64,000 nt of DNA, from the NCBI GenBank assembly GCA_964615935.1, contig CAZTTG010000025.1, positions 1-64,000 of the forward strand, written 5' to 3'. The translations under genes and the position numbers were made by a program. This document shows positions 18,491-27,800 of the stretch, in pieces (positions within the stretch are counted from its first letter, which is position 1; each line of letters begins with the position of its first letter). The DNA comes from CAZTTG01 sp964615935 (lineage in GTDB: Bacteria; Planctomycetota; UBA1135; GCA-002686595). The notes beneath the pieces are model-generated. The model saw nothing but the letters and a program-made list of their open reading frames with translations. It was not told the DNA's origin and did not search any database.

Positions 18491-20551
18491 ATGAAGACGG
18501 AGAGCTCTCTTCTCGCGGCGGCCCTGCTGCTGCTCCCCCTGATCGGATCCGACGCGCGGGCGCAGATCGACCTCGACTCGCTGCTGGAGGAGATGGTCGA
18601 CCGCGCCGCCATCGCGCGCCTGCCCGACCCGCCCTACACCTGCCGGCAGTTCTCGAGCTACGACCGCGGCTCGGTCTCGCCCGACGACCCGGAGACCTGG
18701 TTCGCCAACTACGACCGGGGGCACCACCTGCGGGTCGAGGAGCGGGACGGCCGGCAGGAGTGGGTGATGATGGACGCCGAGGGGCCGGGGGCCATCGTGC
18801 GCTTCTGGTCGGCCAACCCCGCGGGCACGCTGCGCGTCTACCTCGACGGCGCCGAGCGGCCCGTCCTGGAGGCGCCGCTGAAGGAAGTCCTGGGCGGCAC
18901 CTGGGAGGTCGGCGCCCCGCTGGCGGCCGAGCGCGCGAAGGGCTGGAACCTGTACCTGCCCATCCCCTACGCGAAGCACTGCAAGGTGACCAGCGACGAG
19001 GAGGACTTCTACTACCAGATCAACTACCGGACGTATCCGGCGGGCACGGAGGTGGCATCCTTCTCGATGGAGGGGCTGGAGTCGGCGCGGGAGACGCTCG
19101 ATCGCGTCCAGCGCGAGCTGTCGGCGCCCTCGCCGCCCGCCGTCCGGGGAAGGCCGAAGCTCTTCGCCGACATGCCCTTTGCCCTCGATGAGCTGGATCA
19201 CGTCTTCGACTTCGATCCGGTGGAGCTCGACCCCTCGGTGTCCGCCTCCTTCGACCTGGAACCAGGGCCTGCCGTCGTGACCGAGCTCAGTCTTAGGCTC
19301 GACGCGACCGATCTCGAGGAAGCCCTGCGACAGACCGTGCTCGTCATGGTGTTCGATGGACGGACGACGGTCTGGTGCCCGCTCGGGGACTTCTTCGGCA
19401 GCGGGATCGGCCTCAATCCCTACCGCGGGTGGTGGCGCGAGGCGCGCGAGGACGGGACCCTGCTCTGCCGCTGGACCATGCCCTATCAGGAGACGGCCGA
19501 GGTCCAGCTCGTCAACCTCGGCCTGGACGCGATCTCGATCAAGGGAGTGGCGTTCGTCGCCGACCGGGACTGGGACGACCGCTCCATGCACTTCCACACC
19601 ACCTGGCGCCAGCAGGACCCCATCCGCACCCTCCCCCGCCAGGACTGGAACTACGTCGAGATCCAGGGCCAGGGCGTCTTCGCCGGCGACTCCCTCGCCC
19701 TCACGAACCCGAGCAAGATCTGGTGGGGAGAGGGCGACGAGAAGTTCTGGGTCGACGGCGAGGACTTCCCCTCCCACTTCGGCACCGGAACCGAGGACTA
19801 CTACGGCTACGCCTGGGGCTCGCCGGACTTCTTCGAGGGCCCCTTCCACGCCCAGCCCCGCTGCGACGGGCCGGGGGTCTTCGGCCACACCACGGTGACG
19901 CGCACTCGCTCGCTGGACGCCATCCCCTTCGAGCGCTCCCTGCGCTTCGACATGGAGGTGTGGCACTGGCGCGACGTGGACGTGGGCTACGCCGCCACCA
20001 CCTACTTCTACGCCCGCCCGGGCGCGACGACCAACCGCGAGCCCGCCCCCGAGGAGGCCGCCCGCGGCGCGCTGCACCCCCCGCCCCTGCCCCCGCCCTA
20101 CAAGGTCGAGGGCGCGCTCGAGTGCGAGGACATGGAGGTGCTCGCCGCCACCGAGGGCATCCCCGTGGAGCCGCAGGGCGGCTTCGAGGACGGGGTCTGG
20201 TCGGCTACCCGCCAGCTCTGGGTCCAGGGCAACGCCCCGGGCGACTTCGTCGAGATCGCCTTCCCCGCGCCGGCCGAGGGCCCCTGCCGCATCCTCCTGT
20301 ACGCCACGCGCTCGTGGGACTACGGGGTCGTGACCTTCTCGGTGAACGGGAAGGGCACCGGCTACGGCGTCGACCTCTACAACCTCGAGGGCCGCTCGGT
20401 GGCCACCACCGGCCCCCTGGACCTGGGCGTGCACGAGCCCCGCGACGGCCGCTTCGCGCTGCGGGTCGAGGTCGTCGCCGGCAATCCCCTCTCGGAGGGC
20501 ACGCGCTCCTTCTTCGGCCTGGACTGCGTCGTCGTCGCGCCCGCGGACTGA
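18491..20551 (+). CDS. GH172 (DUF2961) family secreted glycoside hydrolase
   Basis: This 686-residue exported protein has a signal peptide ('LLAAALLLLPLIGSDARA'). It carries the DUF2961 hallmark sequence 'WVMMDAEGPGAIVRFWSANP' near residue 95 and 'GTGTEDYYGYAW' near 435. DUF2961 is now glycoside hydrolase family 172. Characterised members act on alpha-D-fructofuranosides (difructose dianhydride I) or D-arabinofuranosides, and use two Glu residues. The Glu in the GTGTEDYY motif is conserved; the second was not placed. The C-terminal 160 residues ('GALECEDMEVLAATEGIP') look like an extra carbohydrate-binding-type beta domain. GGAGG before the ATG supports the start. The substrate is unknown; a furanoside of fructose or arabinose type is the family expectation. 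Confidence 0.88.
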   Translation: MKTESSLLAAALLLLPLIGSDARAQIDLDSLLEEMVDRAAIARLPDPPYTCRQFSSYDRGSVSPDDPETWFANYDRGHHLRVEERDGRQEWVMMDAEGPGAIVRFWSANPAGTLRVYLDGAERPVLEAPLKEVLGGTWEVGAPLAAERAKGWNLYLPIPYAKHCKVTSDEEDFYYQINYRTYPAGTEVASFSMEGLESARETLDRVQRELSAPSPPAVRGRPKLFADMPFALDELDHVFDFDPVELDPSVSASFDLEPGPAVVTELSLRLDATDLEEALRQTVLVMVFDGRTTVWCPLGDFFGSGIGLNPYRGWWREAREDGTLLCRWTMPYQETAEVQLVNLGLDAISIKGVAFVADRDWDDRSMHFHTTWRQQDPIRTLPRQDWNYVEIQGQGVFAGDSLALTNPSKIWWGEGDEKFWVDGEDFPSHFGTGTEDYYGYAWGSPDFFEGPFHAQPRCDGPGVFGHTTVTRTRSLDAIPFERSLRFDMEVWHWRDVDVGYAATTYFYARPGATTNREPAPEEAARGALHPPPLPPPYKVEGALECEDMEVLAATEGIPVEPQGGFEDGVWSATRQLWVQGNAPGDFVEIAFPAPAEGPCRILLYATRSWDYGVVTFSVNGKGTGYGVDLYNLEGRSVATTGPLDLGVHEPRDGRFALRVEVVAGNPLSEGTRSFFGLDCVVVAPAD

Positions 20552-20566
20552 GCCGGCGGAGGGCGC

Positions 20567-21763
20567 TCAGCGCCCCTGGGAGAGGCTCTGCTGGATGCGG
20601 CCCGCGAGGTCCATGGCCTGCGCCCTCAGGCCGGGGGCCAGCTCCACGGCCCTCGTGGCCGAGCGCCCGGCCTGTCGGAGGAGCTGGAGCCGGCGCTCGG
20701 GATCCCGCTCCTGGCCGGCCTCCAGGTGCCGCGCGCTCCCCATGGCGAGGTGCAGGTGGGCCCGCTCCCAGCTGCGGTCCTCGGGGACCTCCGCCAGGCC
20801 CCGCTGGCAGGCCGCGACGGCCTCGGCGTACTCCCCCGCCCACTCGTGCGATCCCGCGATCCTGGACCAGGCCAGGTGGTAGTCGGGCATGAGCTCGTGA
20901 AGCCGCAGGTAGAGCTCGCTCAGGTGCGCGGTGTCGCGACGGTGCTCCAGGCCGAAGTTGTCGACCACCGCGGTGAGCAGCTCCTGGATCTCCTGCTCGC
21001 GCTCCGAGTCCTCCGGCCGCTCCAGCCGCAGGTAGACCCGCACCAGGTGGTGGTGAGCCTTGCGGCTCTCCGGATCGCGGGCCACGACCGCCTCGAAGGC
21101 CCGGGCGGCCGGCTCCCACTCCCGCCGGCGATAGGCCAGGGAGCCGACCTGCAGCTCGAGGTCCGTCTCCAGGCGGACGCGGGGCGAGCCCGGATGGGCA
21201 GCCCGGGCGGGCAGCGCCTCCAGCAGCTCGCGGGCCTCGGCCAGCAGACCCGCCGCCGGCTCGAGCTCGTTGCGCTGCAGGTGCATGGAGGCGAGCAGGA
21301 TCCGCAGGTCGATCTGCGCGCTGGGTCTGAGGTCGCCGGGCTCCCGGGTCAGGGGCTCGAGCTCGGCGATGGCCTCGTCGAAGCGATCCTGATCGCCCAG
21401 CGCCCGGCCCAGGGCGTAGGCCAGCTGGGCCGAGTCCAGGCCCAGCTCGCGCGCCCGGCGGAAGGCATCGATGGCGCGCGCGAAGCTCTGCTCCGAGCTG
21501 GGCGAGGTCAGGGCGAGGCCCAGCTCGAAGTGGACCTGCGCGTTGCCGGGCCACTCGGCGGCAGCGCGCCGCAGCTCGTTGCAGGCGTCCACGAGCTGAC
21601 CCGCCTGCAGGCAGCGCAAGCCCTCCTGGTGGTGGCGGTCGAAGGCCTGGCGATCCTCGGGCCCGACCTCGGTCGAGCAGCTCGCGACGAAGAGGAGGAG
21701 GAGCCCCGGAGCCGAGGCGGCGAGCATGCGCAGTCGGTACCACATCGCGGTTCGGCGCCTCAC
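20567..21763 (-). CDS. TPR lipoprotein
   Basis: This 398-residue protein has a lipoprotein signal ('APGLLLLFVASC', lipobox V-A-S-C). Tandem tetratricopeptide-like helices run through the rest, for example 'EGLRCLQAGQLVDACNELRR', 'HFELGLALTSPSSEQSFARA' and 'HLVRVYLRLERPEDSERE'. It is probably a periplasmic or outer-membrane scaffold. It is divergent from a CRTAC1-type protein at 22161; TPR and CRTAC1/UnbV genes are often neighbours in planctomycetes and acidobacteria, which suggests joint function. The GTG at 21763 fits a -10 ending 9 nt upstream, so the mRNA may be leaderless. An ATG 18 nt further in (21745) is an alternative. Confidence 0.8.
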   Translation of the reverse strand: MRRRTAMWYRLRMLAASAPGLLLLFVASCSTEVGPEDRQAFDRHHQEGLRCLQAGQLVDACNELRRAAAEWPGNAQVHFELGLALTSPSSEQSFARAIDAFRRARELGLDSAQLAYALGRALGDQDRFDEAIAELEPLTREPGDLRPSAQIDLRILLASMHLQRNELEPAAGLLAEARELLEALPARAAHPGSPRVRLETDLELQVGSLAYRRREWEPAARAFEAVVARDPESRKAHHHLVRVYLRLERPEDSEREQEIQELLTAVVDNFGLEHRRDTAHLSELYLRLHELMPDYHLAWSRIAGSHEWAGEYAEAVAACQRGLAEVPEDRSWERAHLHLAMGSARHLEAGQERDPERRLQLLRQAGRSATRAVELAPGLRAQAMDLAGRIQQSLSQGR

Positions 21764-21771
21764 GGGTGCTC

Positions 21772-21777
21772 ATGCTA
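21772..21777 (-). promoter_or_regulatory. -10 box (TAGCAT) of the TPR lipoprotein gene
   Basis: Minus-strand TAGCAT ends 9 nt before the GTG at 21763. This predicts a start of transcription at or next to the start codon. Confidence 0.5.
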
Positions 21778-21863
21778 CCGGTGCGCGCCGCATCCTCCCA
21801 CCCGAAAGGGCGCCGCCCCGTGGCCGGCGGCGGCCGGGCCCTGGAGCCCGCGAGCCGCGGGGG

Positions 21864-22024
21864 CTAGAGGTCTTGGGCGCCCGTTGCGTGGGCCTGGCAA
21901 CCGAGTCACGGCGCCCAAGGCCTCTAGCGCTCGCCGGGAGGCGAGCGCGGGCCCCGTCAGGGGCCCGTCCGCGCCACGCGAGCGCAGCGAGCATGTGGCG
22001 CAGCCGCGCGCAGGAGCGTGCGGC
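21864..22024. repeat. Array of five hairpins
   Basis: Stems seen: 21864-21881 with 21910-21927 (18 bp, one G-T wobble); 21927-21935 with 21940-21948 (9 bp, GGGA loop); 21949-21955 with 21960-21966 (7 bp, GTCA loop); 21971-21977 with 21995-22001 (7 bp); 22003-22011 with 22016-22024 (9 bp with one wobble, AGGA loop). The last two sit at the start of the repeat shared with position 1-156. This is dense, non-coding and strongly structured. Confidence 0.7.
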
Positions 22025-22150
22025 GCGATCACCGGCCTGCCCCGGCCCCCCTGGCACGTCCATCCCCGGGCTGAGGCGCCGCCTGCGGAGCAGGCGCGCC
22101 GACTAGGATTCCCCGGCACGCCTGGTCGGTCTGAGGCGAAGCCTCGCTAG
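21995..22150. repeat. Structured repeat, copy B
   Basis: This copy matches 1-156 without gaps (about 94% by eye). Several of the differences keep base pairing: G-C in copy A becomes G-T at 22019 of the AGGA hairpin, and the T/C change near 22097 also preserves a pair. The copy ends at a -10 box (TAGGAT, 22148-22153), as copy A does. Confidence 0.75.
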
Positions 22151-22153
22151 GAT
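22148..22153 (+). promoter_or_regulatory. -10 box (TAGGAT) of the CRTAC1 gene
   Basis: It ends 8 nt before the ATG at 22161, with no Shine-Dalgarno between. A leaderless transcript is likely. Confidence 0.5.
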
Positions 22154-22160
22154 CGACTGC

Positions 22161-23864
22161 ATGCCCTCGATCCCCATGCGCCTCGCTCCCCCGTCGCTGC
22201 TGGCCGCCGGCCTCCTCCTGGGGGCCGGCGCGGGTTGCGCCGAGCCCGAGGACCCGGCGGGCGTCCGCTTCGTCGACGTCAGCCGCGCGGCGGGCCTCGA
22301 CTTCGTCCACGACCACTGCGGCACCGGCCGGCGCTTCCTGGTGGAGACCAACTCCTCGGGCCTGGGCTGGCTGGACTACGACGGCGACGGCCGGCTGGAC
22401 CTCTACCTCAACCAGGCCGCGCCGGTCGAGCCCGGCAGCACGGCCGTCCCCCCGCCCAACCGGCTCTTTCGCAACCTCGGCGACGGGACCTTCGAGGACG
22501 TCACCGAGCGGGCCGGCGTGGGCGACACCGGCGTGGGCATGGGGGTGGCCTGCGCCGACTACGACGGCGACGGCCACGCCGACCTCTACGTCTGCAACTT
22601 TGGCCCCAACCGGCTGTACCGCAACCGCGGCGACGGGACCTTCGAGGACGTCACCGAGGCGGCCGGCGCGGGCGAGGCCATGTGGACCTCGGGCTGCTGC
22701 TTCGCCGACCTCGACCGCGACGGGGACCTGGACCTCTTCCTGGCCAACTACGTCGACCTGATCCCCGAGGAGAAGAAGCGCTGCGGCCAGCGCATCGAGG
22801 GTCGGTGGATCGACATGTACTGCCACCCCGACAACTACCCGGGGCTCCCGGACACGCTCCTGCGCAACGAGGGGGACGGCACCTTCACCGACGTATCCGA
22901 CGCTTCCGGGCTGCGCGACGTGGACTTCGCCACCTCGGGCAAGGCCCTGGGGGTCAGCCCCTGCGACTTCGACGACGACGGGGACCTGGACCTCTTCGTC
23001 GCCAACGACGCCGCGCCCAACTACTTCTTCCTGAACCTCGGGGACCTGCGCTTCGAGGAGGCCGCCCTGCGCAGCGGCCTGGCCTACAACGGCGACGGCG
23101 AGACCGAGTCGTGCATGGGAACCGACTGGGCCGACATCGACCTGGACGGCGACTTCGACCTGGTCACCTGCAACATCCAGTATCAGAGCAACACCTGCTG
23201 GGAGAACCTGGGGGACGGGCTCTTCGACGACGCCACCTACCAGCTGGGCCTGGGCGAGAAGAGCTTCCTGCTGGTCGGCTTCAGCCTGGACTTCTTCGAC
23301 TACGACCTCGACGGCGACCCCGACCTCTTCGTCGCCAACGGCGGGATGATCGACAACATCTCCAGCTTCGACCCCTCGCAGAGCTTCGAGCAGCCCGACC
23401 ACCTGTACGAGAACCTGGGCCCCGGGAGCGGGTTCCGCCTGGTGGAGGGGAGCGGGGACGACTGCTGGTCGGCGCTGCGGGTGGGGCGCGCCGCGGCGGT
23501 GGCCGACTTCGACGACGACGGCGACGGCGACATCGCCCTCTCCAACATGGCCGGGCCGGCGATCCTCCTGCGCAACGACGGCGGCAACCGGAGCTCGTGG
23601 ATCGGCTTCGACCTGGAGGGCGCCGGGCTCAACCGCGACGCCATCGGGGCGCGGGTGAGGGTCGAGGCCGGGGGCCTCTCGCAGGTCGAGGAGGTGCGCG
23701 GCGCGGTGGGGATCGGCTCCTTCGGCGACCTGCGGCTGCAGTTCGGCCTGGGGGAGGCGGAGCGGGTCGATCGGGTGGAGATCCGCTGGCCCACGGGGCG
23801 GGTGCAGGTGCTCGAGGGCCTGGAGGTCCGCCGCTACCACGCGATCCGCGAGCCCGGATCCTGA
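22161..23864 (+). CDS. CRTAC1-family (FG-GAP/VCBS plus ASPIC/UnbV) lipoprotein
   Basis: This 567-residue exported protein has a signal peptide with a possible lipobox ('LLLGAGAGC'). Residues 40-480 are propeller repeats with calcium loops: 'DYDGDGRLDLYL', 'DYDGDGHADLYV', 'DLDRDGDLDLFL', 'DFDDDGDLDLFV' and 'DLDGDPDLFV'. Each is followed by a 'NLGDGTFEDVTE'-type strand. The C-terminal 90 residues are the ASPIC/UnbV domain ('NRDAIGARVRVEAGG', 'VEIRWPTGRVQVLEG'). Unlike the protein at 13505-15433, it ends after UnbV and lacks the shared module. It is divergent from a TPR lipoprotein, the usual partner type. Biochemical role unknown; calcium binding is expected. Confidence 0.9.
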   Translation: MPSIPMRLAPPSLLAAGLLLGAGAGCAEPEDPAGVRFVDVSRAAGLDFVHDHCGTGRRFLVETNSSGLGWLDYDGDGRLDLYLNQAAPVEPGSTAVPPPNRLFRNLGDGTFEDVTERAGVGDTGVGMGVACADYDGDGHADLYVCNFGPNRLYRNRGDGTFEDVTEAAGAGEAMWTSGCCFADLDRDGDLDLFLANYVDLIPEEKKRCGQRIEGRWIDMYCHPDNYPGLPDTLLRNEGDGTFTDVSDASGLRDVDFATSGKALGVSPCDFDDDGDLDLFVANDAAPNYFFLNLGDLRFEEAALRSGLAYNGDGETESCMGTDWADIDLDGDFDLVTCNIQYQSNTCWENLGDGLFDDATYQLGLGEKSFLLVGFSLDFFDYDLDGDPDLFVANGGMIDNISSFDPSQSFEQPDHLYENLGPGSGFRLVEGSGDDCWSALRVGRAAAVADFDDDGDGDIALSNMAGPAILLRNDGGNRSSWIGFDLEGAGLNRDAIGARVRVEAGGLSQVEEVRGAVGIGSFGDLRLQFGLGEAERVDRVEIRWPTGRVQVLEGLEVRRYHAIREPGS

Positions 23865-23880
23865 GGCGATCGGCGGGGGC

Positions 23881-24858
23881 TCAGGGCCGAGGGTCGCGGG
23901 TGGAGAGGTCCTGGCCCACTCGGGGGAGCTCGAGCGCCCGGCCCGAGAAGGTCGGCATGCGGAGCTCGACCGCCGCGGAGCGCGACTCGGCCTCCACGAC
24001 CTCACCCGGCCAGCGCGGTGGTGGCTCCTGGGTCCAGAGCGTCATGCCCGGCAGCAGGCCGTCGCGCAGGCCCAGGTCCACGGCGACCCTCGCCTGCCAG
24101 ACCCAGGTGCCGTCGGCCATCTCGGCGATGGGCTCCACGGCCTCCACCGCGGTGATCTCGCCCCTGAGCGGGGTCTCCAGGAGATGGTCGCGGTACTCGT
24201 CGGGCACCTGGGGGAGGCCCTCGGGGGTCGCCTTCTCGCGGGCCAGCCAGGCCGACTCGCCGTCACCCTGGCGCTTCTCCAGGACGAGCTCGCCCCCCGT
24301 CGCCAGGCTGCCCGCGTTGAACGCATTGCAGAAGGCCACCACGCGGCACATGGGGACCAGGTAGCGCCGCTCGCCCCAGCGGACGATGGCCAGCTCGTGG
24401 TCCATCTCGGGCTGCGGGCGGAAGTGCTCGTAGATGATCTGCCGCTCCGGGTCGAACCGCCAGTCGACCCAGATCCGATCCCGCTCCACCAGCGAGACCT
24501 CGCCGAGGTTGACGTCCATCAGCCCCATGCAGCCCTGGAAGACGAAGACCGCGCCCGCGTCGGGAGACACGTGAAGCGACTTTCCCATCAGGAAACCCCC
24601 ATCGCTGTAGCTCCCCGCCCAGTCGCAGTCCTCGATGGACTCCAGCTCCTCCGCGATCCGCTGGAACCGCTCCAGGACCTCGTCCCTCGCCTTGTGGGCC
24701 CTGGGCGTGGGCCACACCGGCAGCGCGATCCTCGGGAGGGACCGCGGTTCGCGCGGGGCCTGCGATGCCTCCGGGGCCTCCGGCGCGGTGGCGCAGCCCA
24801 GGGTCAGGGCCGATGCGGTGCAGCAGGCCAGCGAGAGCGGATATCGGAAGGCGGCCAT
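23881..24858 (-). CDS. Lipoprotein of unknown function
   Basis: This protein of about 325 residues has a lipoprotein signal ('CCTASALTLGC', lipobox T-L-G-C) and a Pro/Glu-rich segment after it. The body has mixed alpha/beta character with no family I recognise; 'WAGSYSDGGFLMGKSLHVSP', 'WVDWRFDPERQIIYEHFRP' and 'RWGERRYLVPM' suggest beta strands. The ATG at 24858 is preceded by GAGG at 7 nt. It follows the 1157-residue gene by 26 nt on the same strand, so the two may form an operon. Confidence 0.65.
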   Translation of the reverse strand: MAAFRYPLSLACCTASALTLGCATAPEAPEASQAPREPRSLPRIALPVWPTPRAHKARDEVLERFQRIAEELESIEDCDWAGSYSDGGFLMGKSLHVSPDAGAVFVFQGCMGLMDVNLGEVSLVERDRIWVDWRFDPERQIIYEHFRPQPEMDHELAIVRWGERRYLVPMCRVVAFCNAFNAGSLATGGELVLEKRQGDGESAWLAREKATPEGLPQVPDEYRDHLLETPLRGEITAVEAVEPIAEMADGTWVWQARVAVDLGLRDGLLPGMTLWTQEPPPRWPGEVVEAESRSAAVELRMPTFSGRALELPRVGQDLSTRDPRP

Positions 24859-24884
24859 CGGGGACCTCGGGGGTCCCGCGCCCC

Positions 24885-27800
24885 TCAGGCCGGGGACCCC
24901 TCGAGAGCGACGATGCGCTGCCGGCAGTCTTCCAGCCAGTCGCCGATCTCGTGCTCGGGCCCGCGCTCTCGGGCCAGACGATACAGGCGCAGGGCGGCTC
25001 GGCGGCGGCCCAGCTCCTCCTGGATGCGGGCGGCGAGGTAGAGGCGGTCGCCGTCCCACTCCCCCTCCCAGCCGCCCCGCAGCTCACGCCGGGGCCGTCG
25101 GATCGCGGCCTGCGCGGCGGTGAGATCGCCCAGTGCGACGAGCTCGACCGCCACGCGGGCGGAGCGGTGCTCCCAGCTCCAGGTCCGGCGGCGCGCCAGG
25201 AGGGGACCGAGCAGTCGCCGGCACTCCTCGGGCCTCCCCGCCCGCCGCGCGAGGCGGGCGGCCCGCACCCGGCCGTCGGGCTGGAGGCCCTCGGAGCCGT
25301 GCAGCAGGGGCAGGAGCGGCAGGATCAGCTCCGGGCGCTCGTCGAGCTCCGAGAGCTCGACCACCATGGCGAGGAGCCCCGTGCGCGGAGGGTCCTGACC
25401 CGAGAGCTCGACCAGCCGCGGGAGGAGCTGCTCCGCGGGCAGGGCCGCGAGCCCCGCGCGGAGCTCGGAGCCGTCGTCGAGGAAGCGGAAGCGCCCGGTC
25501 AGGTCCTCCGGCCCGTCGTCGTACCAGTCTCCGTTGCGCAGGTCCTCGACCCGACCCCGGACGGCGACCGGGATCCCCATGTCGGCCGCGAGCCGCTCGA
25601 CGAAGGCCCCCGCCTGCTCCTGGAAGCTCGGGGCGCCGTCCTGATGGTAGGGGTGGAAGGCCAGCAGCTCCCCGCCCGCGGTGAGCGCGAGCAGGCAGCG
25701 CCCCTGGACGCGCCCGCGCACGTCGCGCGCGTAGAGCACTCTCTTGTTGACGTCGGCCGCGTTCAACACGGCCGAGTAGAAGTTCATGTTGCCCGGCGCG
25801 AGGCACGTCCCGAAGGGCTCGCCCATGCGCATCGCCTCGAGCGGGTCGGCCTCCAGGGCGAGCTCGAGCCTCCGCCCGTCCGCGCCCTCGACGCGCAGGG
25901 GCTCGCCCCCCTCGAGCCAGGGCTCCAGGCGAACCCCGCGCGCGGCCATGCGCTCGAGGAAGGCCGCGTTGGGCGCCTCCTCGCGCAGGTCCCAGGGAGG
26001 CGGACCCTGGCGCGCGCGCAGGAGGCTCAGGGCGAGGTCGCGATACGGCTTCTTCAGCCGCATGGCGGACGCGAGCAGCCGCGCGATGCGCGGGTCCGCG
26101 GCGAGCTCGAGAGGGGCCGGAGCGCCGAGCAGCTCGGCGGCGCGCTCCGAGCAGCGGGCCTCCAGGGCGCGCAGGGGCCCGGCCAGGAGCTCGGCGGCGA
26201 TCCGGCGGCGCAGCTTGCCCTCGAGGCGGCGCATCCGGGCCGGCGACACCTCGAGCGGACGGGCGAGTCGCTCCTCGATGGACCGCACCCGCGCCCGCAG
26301 GTGCTCGGGCCTGCGCACGTCGTCCGCCTCCAGGCGCCGACGCAGGCCTTCGAGCTCGGCGCGCAGACCCTCCGGTTCGGGGAAGGCGGCACCGAGGAGC
26401 CTCTCGGCGATACGGGGAGCGCGCGGCGTCGCGGCCTCGAGCTGCTCCAGGAGGGGGTGGAGCTCCGCCGCGTACCGGCTCCAGCGACCCGGTTCGGGAT
26501 CGGGAGGCGCGGCGACGGCCGCCCTCGCGAGCTCCTCCCCCAGCAGTCGCACCCCATCGCCGGAGCGCAGGGTCTCCAGGCCGGCCAGGGCATCGAACAG
26601 CCGCAGCACGTCACGAGGGTGCTGCTCGGCCACCCCGGCGGCCAGGAGATCCGACCAGCCCCCGACCGAGGCCGCGCGCTCGGCACGCCGGCCGTCATCC
26701 GCCTCGTGCTCCCGTTCCCCCAGGGCGGCGGCGAGCGCGCAGAAGCCGCCGGCGTCACCGCCGGAGAGGGCGAGGCAGACGCGGGCGTTGCCGGGGCCCA
26801 TGTAGCCGACCTCCGCCGCCACGAGGCTCGCAGCGAATTCGGCCGCGAGGCCGCCGCGCCGCACCAGCGGCAGGAGAACGTAGAGGTGCCCGAGCTCCTC
26901 CTCGCCGGAGTCAGCGACCTCCTCGCTCGACGTGCAGATCCCGATCGCCTCGAAGAGGTCCTCGAGACGGGCCGGCGCCAGCTGCCCGGAGAGGAACTCG
27001 TGGTCCAGGCAGGACGAGCTGGCCCAGGAGTGCGGCTCGCAGCCGGCCCCGCGCAGGACGTCCTCCCAGGGCAGGATCGAGCGTCCGAGGTCCTGGCCGG
27101 ACAGGAACAGATCGAGGGTGCGTCGGACCGCCTCCACCAGGAGACGCGGCTTGCCGAGGGCCGCGAGCTGCGCCCAGTGCAGGATCAGACCCGCGCGGAG
27201 CGGGCGGCCCTCGTGCTCCTCCGGGAGGGCGCCCAGCCGGCTCGAGGCCTCCGCGAGCCAGGCGCGCTCGGCGGGGCTCCTCCCGCCCGCCTCCGCCAGC
27301 GCGGAGAGCAGGGCGCCGAGCGAGTACGCGGCGGGGTTCGAGCCGAGCTCCTCCCGGGCCTCCTTCAGCGCGCGGGTCAGGACCTTCTTCGTCCCCGACG
27401 AGATGTCCCGCTGCGCCGTCCGGACGAGCGCGCCGAGCTCGGCGGCCCGCCGGCTCGCCCCGTCCCAGAAGGCCGTCCAGCGGTCGATCGCTCGCGCCGG
27501 CACGAGCGTCTCGGCGAGCCGCAGGACCTGCGCGCGGGCGGCGTCCTCGAGCCGCAGCAAGCGCGGAAGCCAGGCGACCAGCTCCCGAGCCGGCGGGTCG
27601 CCGGACCCGCGAGGCCACCACCTCTTGTGGAATGGCTTGGGGAGGGGGTCGGAACCGACGAAGGGAGGGGACCGCCAAGCCCGCGCGAGTCTGGTCTCGT
27701 ACGCGCGTGGATCCTCGAGCAGGCGAAGGAGGCCGGGGAGGGATTCGCCGTGGCCGGCCACGGCGAGCTCGCACAGGGCGCGCGCCGCCTCCAGTCCCGG

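Larger units (their letters stand above)
21764..22160. other. Divergent intergenic region with hairpin array and repeat
   Basis: These 397 bases hold the two divergent -10 boxes, the hairpin cluster at 21864-22024 and repeat copy B (21995-22150). No protein-coding stretch is credible here. Confidence 0.7.
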
